A model generated the notes under the pieces. It searched no databases, was not told the origin of the DNA, and saw only the letters and a program-made list of their open reading frames with translations. Source: Rhodobacter sp. (lineage in GTDB: Bacteria; Pseudomonadota; Alphaproteobacteria; Rhodobacterales; Rhodobacteraceae). Taken from it: 64,000 nucleotides of DNA. Positions 16,178-24,291 of this stretch are shown one piece after another. The stretch's first letter is position 1. The number at the start of each line of letters is the position of its first letter. The translations under genes were made by a program, and so were the position numbers. The DNA is taken from positions 186,001 to 250,000 of the forward strand of contig JACKKE010000005.1 of the NCBI GenBank assembly GCA_020637595.1. Direction: 5' to 3'.

Positions 16178-17752
16178 ATGTCCAGCTATCCCTCCGAGAT
16201 TCCCGTCCTGATCGTCGGTGCCGGCCCGACCGGGCTGACCGCCGGCCTGCTGCTGGCCAGCTATGGTATCGAGGCGCTGATCGTCGACCGGAACGCGGCA
16301 CCGATGGATATCCCGCGGGCGATCGTGCTGGACGACGAGGGCGCGCGCACCCTGCAGGTGTTCGGTGCCGACCGGACCTATGTCGCCGGGACGATGGTGG
16401 GCGACGGGGCGGCCTATATCGACGACGCCGGGGCGCTGATCGCCCGGGTCGGCGCAGGCCCCGAGACCTTCGGCTTTCCCAAGCGTCATTTCATCAACCA
16501 GCCCGAGATGGAGACCGCGTTGCGCGCGCATATTGTGCGCACGCCCGGGGTTTCGGTGGCCTTCAGCAGCGAGGTCATCGCCACCGACGAGGGGGCAGAG
16601 GGGATCACCGCGACGATTCGGGATGCGGATGGTGCCCAGCACCGGGTTCGCGCCCGCTATGTCATCGCTGCCGACGGCGGGCGCAGCCCGATCCGCGAGC
16701 GGCTGGGTCTGACGATGCAGGGGTCGACCTATGCCCAGGACTGGATCGTCATCGACACGCTCAACGACCCCGACACCAGCAATTATTCGCGGTTCTTCTG
16801 TTCGAACCAGCGCCCGCACGTCAAGGTGCCCGCACCGCACGGCGGGCGGCGCTATGAGTTCATGCTGCTGCCGGGCGAAACGCATGACCAGGTGCTGCAG
16901 GACGCCTTCATCGCAGACCTGCTGGCCCCGTTCCGCGCGATCGAGGCGAAGGATATCGTCCGCAAGACGATCTATACCTTCCACGCCCGGATCGCGGAAC
17001 GCTGGCGGGTCGGACGGATCCTGCTGGCCGGCGATGCCGCGCATCTGACGCCGCCCTTTGCCGGGCAGGGGATGAACGCAGGGTTGCGCGATGTCGCCAA
17101 CCTCAGCTGGAAACTGGCCTGCGTGCTGAACGGTTCCGCCGGCGATGCGGCGCTGGACAGCTACGAGGCCGAGCGCCGCGACCCGGCCTGGGCGATGATC
17201 CAGCTGGCGGTGGTGATGGGCGATGTGGTGATGCCCACGGACCCCGCGCAGCTGGCCTTCCGCGAGCAGTTGCTGGCCGCGCTCAAACCCTTCCCGGCGG
17301 TGCAGGACTATTTCCTGCAGATGAAGTTCAAGCCGCGCCCGCGCTATGACCGGGGGCTGTTCCTGGGTCTGGCGCAGCAGCCCTTCGAGGGCTCCATCGT
17401 CGGCGAGATGATCCCCCAGCCCGACGTCACCCGGGACGGCGCGGTGCACAAGCTCGACGACCTGCTGGGGGTGGGGTTCGGCCTGATCGCCCAGGACGCC
17501 GCCGGGGCGCAGGCGCTGGCGGGGCTGGACCGCGCGGGCTATGCCGGGTTGCCGCTGGCGCGGGTGTATCTGCCCTATGGCGCGGTTTCGGGGGCGATGC
17601 CGACCGCGACCACCGATGACCCGCGGGCGCGTCTGTTCCGTGCGCATCGTGACCAGATCCTGCTGATCCGCCCTGACCGCTATGTCGCGGCGGCCTTTGC
17701 CCCCGAGGCGCTGGTGCAGGGCCTCGACGCCTACAGCGCCGCGATCTCCTGA
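16178..17752 (+). CDS. FAD-dependent aromatic hydroxylase (class A, MhpA/PheA-like)
   Basis: A 524-residue flavoprotein monooxygenase. VGAGPTG at residues 13-19 is the FAD Rossmann motif, AADGGRSPIRERLG is the DG motif, and GRILLAGDAAHLTPPFAGQGMN is the GD motif near residue 285. The length and sequence match NAD(P)H-dependent hydroxylases such as 3-(3-hydroxyphenyl)propionate hydroxylase, which add an ortho hydroxyl before ring cleavage. The extradiol dioxygenase encoded 4 kb downstream would be the logical next enzyme. Third gene after operator copy 1. It overlaps the convergent iclR gene by 22 bases. Confidence 0.85.
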   Translation: MSSYPSEIPVLIVGAGPTGLTAGLLLASYGIEALIVDRNAAPMDIPRAIVLDDEGARTLQVFGADRTYVAGTMVGDGAAYIDDAGALIARVGAGPETFGFPKRHFINQPEMETALRAHIVRTPGVSVAFSSEVIATDEGAEGITATIRDADGAQHRVRARYVIAADGGRSPIRERLGLTMQGSTYAQDWIVIDTLNDPDTSNYSRFFCSNQRPHVKVPAPHGGRRYEFMLLPGETHDQVLQDAFIADLLAPFRAIEAKDIVRKTIYTFHARIAERWRVGRILLAGDAAHLTPPFAGQGMNAGLRDVANLSWKLACVLNGSAGDAALDSYEAERRDPAWAMIQLAVVMGDVVMPTDPAQLAFREQLLAALKPFPAVQDYFLQMKFKPRPRYDRGLFLGLAQQPFEGSIVGEMIPQPDVTRDGAVHKLDDLLGVGFGLIAQDAAGAQALAGLDRAGYAGLPLARVYLPYGAVSGAMPTATTDDPRARLFRAHRDQILLIRPDRYVAAAFAPEALVQGLDAYSAAIS

Positions 17753-18528
17753 TCGGGCGGGATCGTCCGGTCCAGCTCCTCGGAGATGTCGCGGCAGGCC
17801 AGGCGCATCGGGGCCTCGAAACGGCGCACCATGTCGTCAAAGCTGATCGCCGTCTTCATGCAGACGACGGTCAGCGCGGCGATCACCCGGCCGCGCAGAA
17901 AGATCGGGATCGAAATCGAGAGGGTGTGCCCCTTGTAGCCCTCGCTGCGCATCCCATAGCCCGCCCGGCGCGTGCGTTCGAGCATCTGCGCGACAAAGGT
18001 CTGGTCGTGGGCGGCCTGATGCTCGGGCCGGGGCGACTGGCGCAGCAGGCGCAGGATTTCCTCGCGCTCTTCATCCGGGCAGAAGGAAAGATAGGCGTGC
18101 CCGCCGGCGGTGTGCATGATCGGGATTTCACTGCCGACCATGCCGACATCGAACGAGAACGGGCTATGCTTGTGCGTGGTCTCGCGGATCAGCATCGCGG
18201 TGCCCGAGAAGGTCACCAGATCGAGCGGCCAGAGCACGCTCTCGCCCAGGCGATACATCCGCGGCATGGCGATGTGGCTGACCCAGGCCTTGTCGAGAAA
18301 CCCGGCGCTGAGCAGGTTGCAGTGCAGGGTCGGATGCCAGGTGTCGTCGGACGGCGTGCGGGTGACGAATCCCATCCCCTCCAGCGTTTCCAGCAGCCGA
18401 TACACGGTCGCCCGCGGCAGCCCGGTCCGGGTCGCCAGCTCCTGCGTGCGCAGCCCGTCGCGCGCGTTGACCGCCATCAGGATCGTCAGACCGCGCTCGA
18501 GCGCGCGCACGGGTTCAAAGACCGGCAT
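17731..18528 (-). CDS. IclR-family regulator, MhpR-like
   Basis: A 265-residue regulator: winged helix at the N-terminus (ELATRTGLPRATVYRLLETLEGMGF, residues about 30-55) and a C-terminal effector domain containing GGHAYLSFCPDEEREEIL. The best resemblance is to MhpR, the activator of hydroxyphenylpropionate genes. I chose the second ATG (MPVFEPV) because AGGAG lies just upstream; the first ATG would fall inside the operator palindrome. That palindrome (copy 2) lies directly upstream of this gene and before the divergent TRAP genes, so the protein probably controls itself and modules on both sides. Confidence 0.85.
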   Translation of the reverse strand: MPVFEPVRALERGLTILMAVNARDGLRTQELATRTGLPRATVYRLLETLEGMGFVTRTPSDDTWHPTLHCNLLSAGFLDKAWVSHIAMPRMYRLGESVLWPLDLVTFSGTAMLIRETTHKHSPFSFDVGMVGSEIPIMHTAGGHAYLSFCPDEEREEILRLLRQSPRPEHQAAHDQTFVAQMLERTRRAGYGMRSEGYKGHTLSISIPIFLRGRVIAALTVVCMKTAISFDDMVRRFEAPMRLACRDISEELDRTIPPDQEIAAL

Positions 18529-18534
18529 GGGGCT

Positions 18535-18555
18535 CCTGTTCATCTGGTGAACGCT
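18535..18555. promoter_or_regulatory. IclR-type operator, copy 2 (iclR / dctQ divergent region)
   Basis: GTTCA-TCTGG-TGAAC with flanks CCT and GCT; 13 of 16 arm positions match copy 1. It touches the iclR ribosome binding site on one side and lies about 90 bases before dctQ on the other. Confidence 0.68.
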
Positions 18556-18645
18556 GGGTTCGTCCGTGTTTGCCCCCGGATTTCCCCGTGGTCAAGTGCC
18601 GCCCGATGACCGCCTGCGGGAGTGGCAGGGATCAGGGAGGTGATC

Positions 18646-19179
18646 ATGGTTCGGATCTTTCGGCGCGCGACCGAGACGCTCGCGCATGTTCTGGCGCTGC
18701 TGGCCTTTGCCGGCCTGCTGGTGCTGGCCATCATGGTCTGCGCGGACATCGTCCTGCGGGCGCTGTTCGACCACCCGTTGCAAGGGGTGAACGATGTCTC
18801 GGCGATGGTGATGGCGGTGGTGATCGCCGCCTGCATCCCGAAAATGCTGCTGCTCAAGCAGAACATCTCGATCGAGGTCCTGGGCCAGACGCTCGGCGGG
18901 CGCTGGCGCAAGGCGCTCGATGCCTTCGCCAGCGTCGTCATGCTGGGCTTCTTCGCGCTGATGGTCTGGAAATTCATCCCCTATGCCGCCTCGGTGACCG
19001 CCAGCGGCGAGCGCACCTGGGTGCTGCGCTGGCCGATCGGGCCGTGGTGGTGGGTGGCGACCGGTTTCCTGGCGGTTGCCGTGGTGGCGCAGCTGATGGT
19101 CGCGTTGTCCGACCTGGCGGCGCTGTTCGGACGAGACACCGATCGGTCCGGCGGCGCCGGTTCCGACGCGATCCTGTAA
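18646..19179 (+). CDS. dctQ: TRAP transporter small permease (DctQ)
   Basis: A 177-residue protein with four hydrophobic helices, the usual DctQ topology, and the motifs DIVLRALFDHPLQGVND and LLKQNISIEVL. DctQ binds DctM and is required for solute uptake. AGGGAGGTG precedes the chosen ATG. It begins the operon 12 bases before dctM. With DctP it should import an organic acid at the expense of the sodium gradient. Confidence 0.88.
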   Translation: MVRIFRRATETLAHVLALLAFAGLLVLAIMVCADIVLRALFDHPLQGVNDVSAMVMAVVIAACIPKMLLLKQNISIEVLGQTLGGRWRKALDAFASVVMLGFFALMVWKFIPYAASVTASGERTWVLRWPIGPWWWVATGFLAVAVVAQLMVALSDLAALFGRDTDRSGGAGSDAIL

Positions 19180-19191
19180 ACGGAGGTTACG

Positions 19192-20493
19192 ATGGACCCG
19201 CTTCTCGCAGCCGCCCTCGGCTTTGGCTCGATGCTGGGGCTGATCGCCCTGCACATTCCCATCGGCGTGGCGATGGCCATCGTCGGCGTGGTCGGCTTTG
19301 CCTCGGTTGTGGGCTGGGGGCCGGCGCTGTCGATGCTGGCTTCCGAGCCGGCGGCAACGATGACCAACCTGAACCTGGCGGTGATCCCGCTGTTCATGCT
19401 GATGGGCAACCTGGCGGCGGCGGCGGGACTGGCCAACGATGTCTATAACATCGCGCATGCCTTCATCGGCCACCGCAAGGGCGGGCTGGCGACCGCGACG
19501 GTGATGGGCTGCGGCGGCTTCGGCGCGGTCTGCGGCTCGGGGATCGCCACCACGGCGACCTTTGGCCGCGTGGCGCTGCCCGAGATGCTGGAGCGCGGCT
19601 ATTCGCCGGCGCTGGCCTCAGGGGCGATTGCCGCGGGCGGAACGCTGGGCATCATCGTGCCGCCGTCGACGATCATGGTGCTCTATGCCATCCTCACCGA
19701 ACAGTTCGTGGTCGAGCTGTTCACCGCGGCGATCATTCCGGCGATCATGGCGGTGACCTTTCACATGCTGGCGGTGCGCGCCACGGTGGCCATGAACCCG
19801 GCCTCGGCGACCGAGGTCGAGCGCATGCCGATGCGCGACCGTTTCCGGGTTCTCGCGCAGGGCTGGGGCGTGGTGCTGCTGGCGCTGGTCGTGTTGGGCG
19901 GGATCTATTCGGGCGTCTTTACGGTGAACGAGGCCGCGTCGGTCGGGGTCGTCGTTGCCTTCGTCTTTCTGATCGCCCGCCACGGGCTGAACTGGCGCGA
20001 GCTGGGGGACATCCTGGTGGCGGCCTCGACGGCGACGGCGATGATCTATGTGATGGTCTTCGGCGCGACGATCTTTTCCTATTTCATGGCGGTGACGCAG
20101 GCGCCGTCGGTCATTGTCGACGCCATCGTGGCGATGGACCTGCCGCCTTTCGGCGTGATCCTCATGCTGCTGCTGCTCTACATCGTCCTCGGCGCGTTCT
20201 TTGACGAGGTGGCGGCGATGATCATCACCCTTCCGTTCGTCATCCCGGTCGTCTCGCACCTCGGGTTCGACCTGGTGTGGTGGGGGATCATCAATGTCAT
20301 CGTCATCGAGATCGGCATGATCACACCGCCCATCGGCATCAACGTGATGGTCCTGAACGCGATGCGCCGCGACATCCCGCTGACCACGATCTATCGCGGC
20401 ATCATGCCCTTCTTCGTTGCCGACATGTCCCGGCTGGCCATTCTCGTCGCCTTCCCGGTGCTGACGTTGTGGCTGCCATCGGTCCTGACCTAG
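19192..20493 (+). CDS. dctM: TRAP transporter large permease (DctM)
   Basis: A 433-residue protein of about 12 helices. The DctM signatures are NLAVIPLFMLMGNLA, the GCGGFGAVCGSGIATTATFG region, GTLGIIVPPSTIMVLYA and EIGMITPPIGINVMV. It forms the sodium-coupled membrane channel. Overlaps the first base of operator copy 3 at its stop codon. The binding-protein gene follows it, the reverse of the usual P-Q-M order. Confidence 0.92.
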   Translation: MDPLLAAALGFGSMLGLIALHIPIGVAMAIVGVVGFASVVGWGPALSMLASEPAATMTNLNLAVIPLFMLMGNLAAAAGLANDVYNIAHAFIGHRKGGLATATVMGCGGFGAVCGSGIATTATFGRVALPEMLERGYSPALASGAIAAGGTLGIIVPPSTIMVLYAILTEQFVVELFTAAIIPAIMAVTFHMLAVRATVAMNPASATEVERMPMRDRFRVLAQGWGVVLLALVVLGGIYSGVFTVNEAASVGVVVAFVFLIARHGLNWRELGDILVAASTATAMIYVMVFGATIFSYFMAVTQAPSVIVDAIVAMDLPPFGVILMLLLLYIVLGAFFDEVAAMIITLPFVIPVVSHLGFDLVWWGIINVIVIEIGMITPPIGINVMVLNAMRRDIPLTTIYRGIMPFFVADMSRLAILVAFPVLTLWLPSVLT

Positions 20494-20513
20494 GCGTTCA
20501 CCTGCTGAACGCG
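20493..20513. promoter_or_regulatory. IclR-type operator, copy 3 (upstream of dctP)
   Basis: GGCGTTCA-CCTGC-TGAACGCG, matching copy 1 at 15 of 16 arm positions. It begins on the last base of dctM, so the dctP-led operon probably has its own regulated promoter in the 100-base gap. Confidence 0.72.
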
Positions 20514-20523
20514 CCGCCCATTT

Positions 20524-20547
20524 CTGTCCGGGTCCGTGCCCGGACAG
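20524..20547. repeat. Hairpin between dctM and dctP
   Basis: CTGTCCGGG and CCCGGACAG pair perfectly around TCCGTG. It may end the dctQM transcript or lie in the 5' leader of dctP mRNA. No T tract. Confidence 0.5.
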
Positions 20548-20593
20548 GGATACTTGACACCGCAATTCGCTGACATCCACAGGGAGGAATTCG

Positions 20594-21586
20594 ATGTTCG
20601 CAAAACTCACCACCGCCGTGACGCTGGCCGCCGGTCTGGCCGCTGGCGCCGCACAGGCCGACACGCTGCGCTTCTCCAGCTTCGAGCCGCCGGTTGCCTT
20701 TGTGACCGCCACCGTGTTCCCGCAATGGGCCGAGAACGTCGCCGCCGCCACCAACGGCGAGGTGACCGTGCAGATGTTCCCCGGCGGCACGCTGGGCCGT
20801 TCGCCGGCGCAGCAGCTGCAGATGGTCGAAGACGGCGTGGCCGACATCGCCTTTCTGGTGCCGGGCTATAACCCGGGCGTGTTCCCGGGGCTCAGCGTCG
20901 GTGAGCTGCCGTTTACCGTGACCAACGCCGTCGATGGCTCGCGCGCCATGTGGCAGATGTTCGAGCAGGGCCTGCTGGCAGGCGAGTTCGACCGCGTCAA
21001 GGTGCTGGGCGTCTTCACCACCGCACCGCAGGCGGTCGCCACCGTCGGTTCGGTGATGATGCCCGAGGACATCCGTGGCATGAACCTGCGCGCCTCGTCG
21101 CCGATGCTGCTGGGGGCGATCGAATCGATGGGCGCCGTGGCCGTGGGCGGAATCACCGCGGCAAACCTGGCCGAAAGCATCTCGCGCGGGGTCATCTCGG
21201 GGTCGTTCAACGACTGGAACGCGATGCGCAGCTTCCGCGTGGCCGAGGCCGTCGACCATGTGCTGGAGGTTCCGATGGGCACCTCGCCGCTGATGGTCGT
21301 GATGAACCGCGCCCGGTTCGACGCGCTGACCCCTGAGCAGCAGGCGGCCATCGATTCGGTGTCCGGCGCGGCCTTCTCGGAGCTGTTCGGCGCGGCCTTT
21401 GACGGTCAGTGCGCTGCGGTGCGGGCCGATGCGGTGGCCGAAGGCCGCCTGACCATCACCACCCCGTCGCAAGAGCAGTTGGACGCCTGGCGCGTTGCCT
21501 CGCAGCCGTCGACCGATGCCTGGCTGGCGCAGGATCCGGCCAATGCGGTCCTGCTCGACGCCTTCCGGGCGGCGATGGCACACTGA
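20594..21586 (+). CDS. dctP: TRAP transporter solute-binding protein (DctP)
   Basis: A 330-residue periplasmic binding protein with a signal peptide ending near AQA (residue 20). It shows the DctP-type pattern: FPGGTLGRSPAQQLQMVEDGVADIAF near residue 65, PEDIRGMNLRASSPML in the middle (the conserved Arg that contacts a carboxylate), and LTPEQQAAIDSVSG near the C-terminus. It therefore probably binds an organic carboxylate, here perhaps an aromatic acid. AGGGAGG precedes the ATG. It opens an operon with the extradiol dioxygenase, which ties transport to ring cleavage. Confidence 0.9.
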   Translation: MFAKLTTAVTLAAGLAAGAAQADTLRFSSFEPPVAFVTATVFPQWAENVAAATNGEVTVQMFPGGTLGRSPAQQLQMVEDGVADIAFLVPGYNPGVFPGLSVGELPFTVTNAVDGSRAMWQMFEQGLLAGEFDRVKVLGVFTTAPQAVATVGSVMMPEDIRGMNLRASSPMLLGAIESMGAVAVGGITAANLAESISRGVISGSFNDWNAMRSFRVAEAVDHVLEVPMGTSPLMVVMNRARFDALTPEQQAAIDSVSGAAFSELFGAAFDGQCAAVRADAVAEGRLTITTPSQEQLDAWRVASQPSTDAWLAQDPANAVLLDAFRAAMAH

Positions 21587-21594
21587 CGACACCG

Positions 21595-21620
21595 GGGCGG
21601 GCGCGGACCTTCGCCCGCCC
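21595..21620 (+). promoter_or_regulatory. Intercistronic hairpin after dctP
   Basis: GGGCGGGCG and CGCCCGCCC pair perfectly around eight bases, then TTT. It lies between dctP and the dioxygenase gene. A hairpin after a binding-protein gene often protects its mRNA or partly terminates, giving more binding protein than downstream enzymes. Confidence 0.55.
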
Positions 21621-21640
21621 TTTCACCACAGGAGGCCGTC

Positions 21641-22594
21641 ATGGATATCGTTGCACTTGGATACCTCGGGATCACCTCGAAGCGCCCGGACGACTGGACC
21701 GGCTATGCCACGTCGCTGCTGGGCATGCAGCTGGTCGACCGTGGAGGCGCGACCCGGGCCTTCCGCATGGACAACCGCAAACAGCGGCTGGTGGTGACCG
21801 ATGGCGACGACGGGCTGGGCTTCATGGGCTGGGAAGCGGCGGACGCCGGTGCGCTGGACCGGCTGGCCTCCAGACTGGACAACGCCGGGATCCGTGTCGA
21901 ACTGGCCCCGCAGTCGCTGGCCGACGAACGCTTTGTCGACCGTCTGATCCGCTTTCAGGATCCCGAGGGCAACGTCAACGAGGTGTTCAGCGGCCAGCAC
22001 ATCGACATGGACCGCTTTGTCCCCGGCCGGCCGATCAGCGGTTTCAAGACCGGCGCGATGGGCATGGGGCACGCGGTTCTCAAGGTGATCGACGCCGACC
22101 GCCAGATGCAGTTCTACCGCGACCTTCTGGGGTTCCGCCTGTCAGACTATTCGTCGAAACCCTATCCGCTCTATTTCTTCCATGTGAACGGGCGTCACCA
22201 CAGCTTTGCAATGGTCGGGCTGGGCACGCGGGGGTTCCACCACTTCATGGTGGAATACGAAAGCCTCGATGACATGGGGCAGGGCTATGACCTGGCGCTG
22301 CTGGACCCGGAGCGTGTGGCCTTTACGATGGGGCGGCACACCAACGACTACATGACCAGTTTCTACACGCACACGCCCTCGGGGTTCTTCATCGAATCGG
22401 GCTATGGCGGCTATGTGATCGACCCGGCCAGCTGGCAGCCGCACGAAACCTTCGATGGCCCCAGCCTGTGGGGGCACGACCGCACCTATATGCCGGAAAA
22501 GCAGCGCAAGGAGATCGAGGGGCTGCGGCTGGATCTGGCGCGGCGCGGGGTGCGCGGACCGAACTGCCCGTGGCTGGAAAGCGTGCGTGGCTGA
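21641..22594 (+). CDS. Extradiol (meta-cleavage) ring dioxygenase, type I VOC family
   Basis: A 317-residue two-domain VOC protein of the BphC/HsaC type. The iron ligands expected from the family are visible as His144 (GMGHAVLKV), His201 (HHFMVEYESLDDMG) and Glu252 (GFFIESGYGG). Such enzymes split the ring of a catechol next to the hydroxyls using Fe(II) and oxygen. CAGGAGG precedes the start. Together with the flavin hydroxylase upstream it would form a hydroxylate-then-cleave pair. The decarboxylase-like gene overlaps its stop by one base. Confidence 0.88.
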   Translation: MDIVALGYLGITSKRPDDWTGYATSLLGMQLVDRGGATRAFRMDNRKQRLVVTDGDDGLGFMGWEAADAGALDRLASRLDNAGIRVELAPQSLADERFVDRLIRFQDPEGNVNEVFSGQHIDMDRFVPGRPISGFKTGAMGMGHAVLKVIDADRQMQFYRDLLGFRLSDYSSKPYPLYFFHVNGRHHSFAMVGLGTRGFHHFMVEYESLDDMGQGYDLALLDPERVAFTMGRHTNDYMTSFYTHTPSGFFIESGYGGYVIDPASWQPHETFDGPSLWGHDRTYMPEKQRKEIEGLRLDLARRGVRGPNCPWLESVRG

Positions 22595-23412
22595 TGGGTG
22601 GCTTTCGCTTTGCCCCCGGTGCGCGCTATCGCATGCCGGTGCTGTTTGGACCCACGGTCGGCCCCCGGCAGGGGCCGCAGGGCCAGACCTATGACCTGAC
22701 GAATGCCCCCTTCACGCAAACGAGCGTCCGGTTCCTGTCCGAGGGCGCGGCGCTCGACGCCCTGCTGCCCGAGCGGTTCGCCCTCGATGGCGATCCGGTG
22801 GTGACGGTCGAGCACACGATCCTGCACGACCTCGGCTGGCTGGGCGGGCGCGCCTATTCGATGCTGGGTGTCAAACTGCCGGTCATGTTCGACGGTCGCG
22901 ACAGGGTGCTGCGCGGCGATCTGCTGACCGTCCTGTGGGAAAACCGGCCCGAGCCGATCCTGTCCGGGCGCGAGGAGCTGGGCTTTGCCAAGCTCTTCTG
23001 CGACCTGCCCGAGCCGCAGGTGGTGGACACGCGCCGGATCTGCCGCGCCAGCTGGGACGGGTTCACCTTCTGCACGCTCGACCTCGACGACCTGGCCGAG
23101 GCGCCGGTGCCCCAAGGCGCGGCCAGGGATGGCACGCTGCATTATGCCTATCGCCCACCCTTCGACGGCGCGACGCATGAGGATTGTGTGACGGTGATGC
23201 TCAGCCCTGCGCCGCGCGTGCCGGCGCGGGCGATCGAACACCGAACCGGCCGCGCCCGGATCGCCTGGCATCCGGCCACGTTCGAACAGCTTCCGACCAT
23301 GTTCCAGGTCGTCAACACCCTCGCCGCGCTGCCGGTGGTCGAAGACCTCGGCGGCCGTGTCCTGCGTGGTGCGGGCCGCAGCGATCTGGCCGACCAGCAC
23401 GCGGTCGCCTGA
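22594..23412 (+). CDS. Acetoacetate decarboxylase-family protein
   Basis: A 272-residue protein with acetoacetate-decarboxylase fold features: LLPERFALDGDPVVTVEHTI near the start, ENRPEPILSGREELGFAKLF in the middle (the RE.LG.PK region of the family), and a C-terminal TFEQLPTMFQVVNTLAALP segment. Authentic decarboxylases use a Lys to form a Schiff base; here the Lys in GFAKLF is the candidate. Relatives include decarboxylases, hydratase-aldolases and uncharacterised proteins. Position between the dioxygenase and the FAH hydrolase suggests it processes the ring-cleavage product. The exact reaction is unknown. Confidence 0.7.
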   Translation: MGGFRFAPGARYRMPVLFGPTVGPRQGPQGQTYDLTNAPFTQTSVRFLSEGAALDALLPERFALDGDPVVTVEHTILHDLGWLGGRAYSMLGVKLPVMFDGRDRVLRGDLLTVLWENRPEPILSGREELGFAKLFCDLPEPQVVDTRRICRASWDGFTFCTLDLDDLAEAPVPQGAARDGTLHYAYRPPFDGATHEDCVTVMLSPAPRVPARAIEHRTGRARIAWHPATFEQLPTMFQVVNTLAALPVVEDLGGRVLRGAGRSDLADQHAVA

Positions 23413-23448
23413 CCCTTTTCCGATAGTCCGAAGACACGAGGATCCCCG

Positions 23449-24291
23449 ATGAAGCTTCTTTCCTATACCCTGGCCGACGGCACGCCGTCCTATGGCATCG
23501 TCGATGGCGGCAAGGTCCGCGATGCGGGCGATGCACTGCGGGCGCGCTATGCCGATCTGCGGGCGGTGCTGGCAGCCGATGCCGTGAGCGAACTGGTGTC
23601 CTCGGACGGCGACGAACTGGCGCTGGAGGCGCTGACCCTGCTGCCGCCGGTCCCGAACCCCGACAAGATCCTGTGCATCGGCCTGAACTATATGTCGCAC
23701 ATCAAGGAAACCGGCCGCGACAAGCCGAAATTTCCGGCGATCTTTACCCGCTACCCGTCCTCGCTGGTCGGCCACGGGGTGCCCATCGTGCGCCCGCATG
23801 TGTCGAAGGACTTCGACTATGAGGGCGAACTGGCGGTGGTGATCGGCAAGCCCGGGCGCTACATCAAGCCCGAGGACGCGCTGGATCACGTCGCGGGCTA
23901 TACCTGCTTCAACGACGGCACGATCCGCGACTATCAGATTCACACTTCGCAGTTCTGGCCGGGCAAGAGCTTTGACAACACCGGCTCGATGGGGCCGTGG
24001 ATCGTCACCCCGGACGAGATCGGGGATATCCGGGCCCAGACCCTGACCACCCGCATCGACGGCGGGGTCGAGCAGCAGGCGGGCATCGACGATCTGGCCA
24101 TCTCGATCCCGGAAATCATCGCCTATTGCTCGACCGTGACGCGGCTGCTGCCGGGCGATGTGATCGCCACCGGCACCCCCGGCGGCGTCGGCAAGTTCCG
24201 CAAGCCACAGCTCTATCTGGTGCCCGGGATGGTGGCCGAGGTCGAGATCACCGGCATCGGCACCCTGTCGAACGCGGTCGTCGACGAATGA
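23449..24291 (+). CDS. Fumarylacetoacetate hydrolase (FAH) family protein
   Basis: A 280-residue FAH-fold enzyme. Typical features are DKILCIGLNYMSHIKETG, DFDYEGELAVVIGKPGR (metal-binding acidic residues), GYTCFNDGTIRDYQ and TGTPGGVG. Family members hydrolyse C-C bonds or isomerise or decarboxylate ring-cleavage products, including 5-carboxymethyl-2-hydroxymuconate. It probably acts after the dioxygenase. A close relative of the same length is encoded at 43.2 kb. It is coupled to the next gene by a 4-base ATGA overlap. Confidence 0.88.
   Translation: MKLLSYTLADGTPSYGIVDGGKVRDAGDALRARYADLRAVLAADAVSELVSSDGDELALEALTLLPPVPNPDKILCIGLNYMSHIKETGRDKPKFPAIFTRYPSSLVGHGVPIVRPHVSKDFDYEGELAVVIGKPGRYIKPEDALDHVAGYTCFNDGTIRDYQIHTSQFWPGKSFDNTGSMGPWIVTPDEIGDIRAQTLTTRIDGGVEQQAGIDDLAISIPEIIAYCSTVTRLLPGDVIATGTPGGVGKFRKPQLYLVPGMVAEVEITGIGTLSNAVVDE

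Noticed and set aside
17731..18543. IclR start five codons upstream of the chosen ATG
   Set aside because: That ATG lies inside the operator palindrome and has no ribosome binding site; the downstream ATG has AGGAG just before it.
20554..20580. TTGACA before dctP as a -35 element
   Set aside because: No acceptable -10 sequence occurs at a normal distance before the ribosome binding site.
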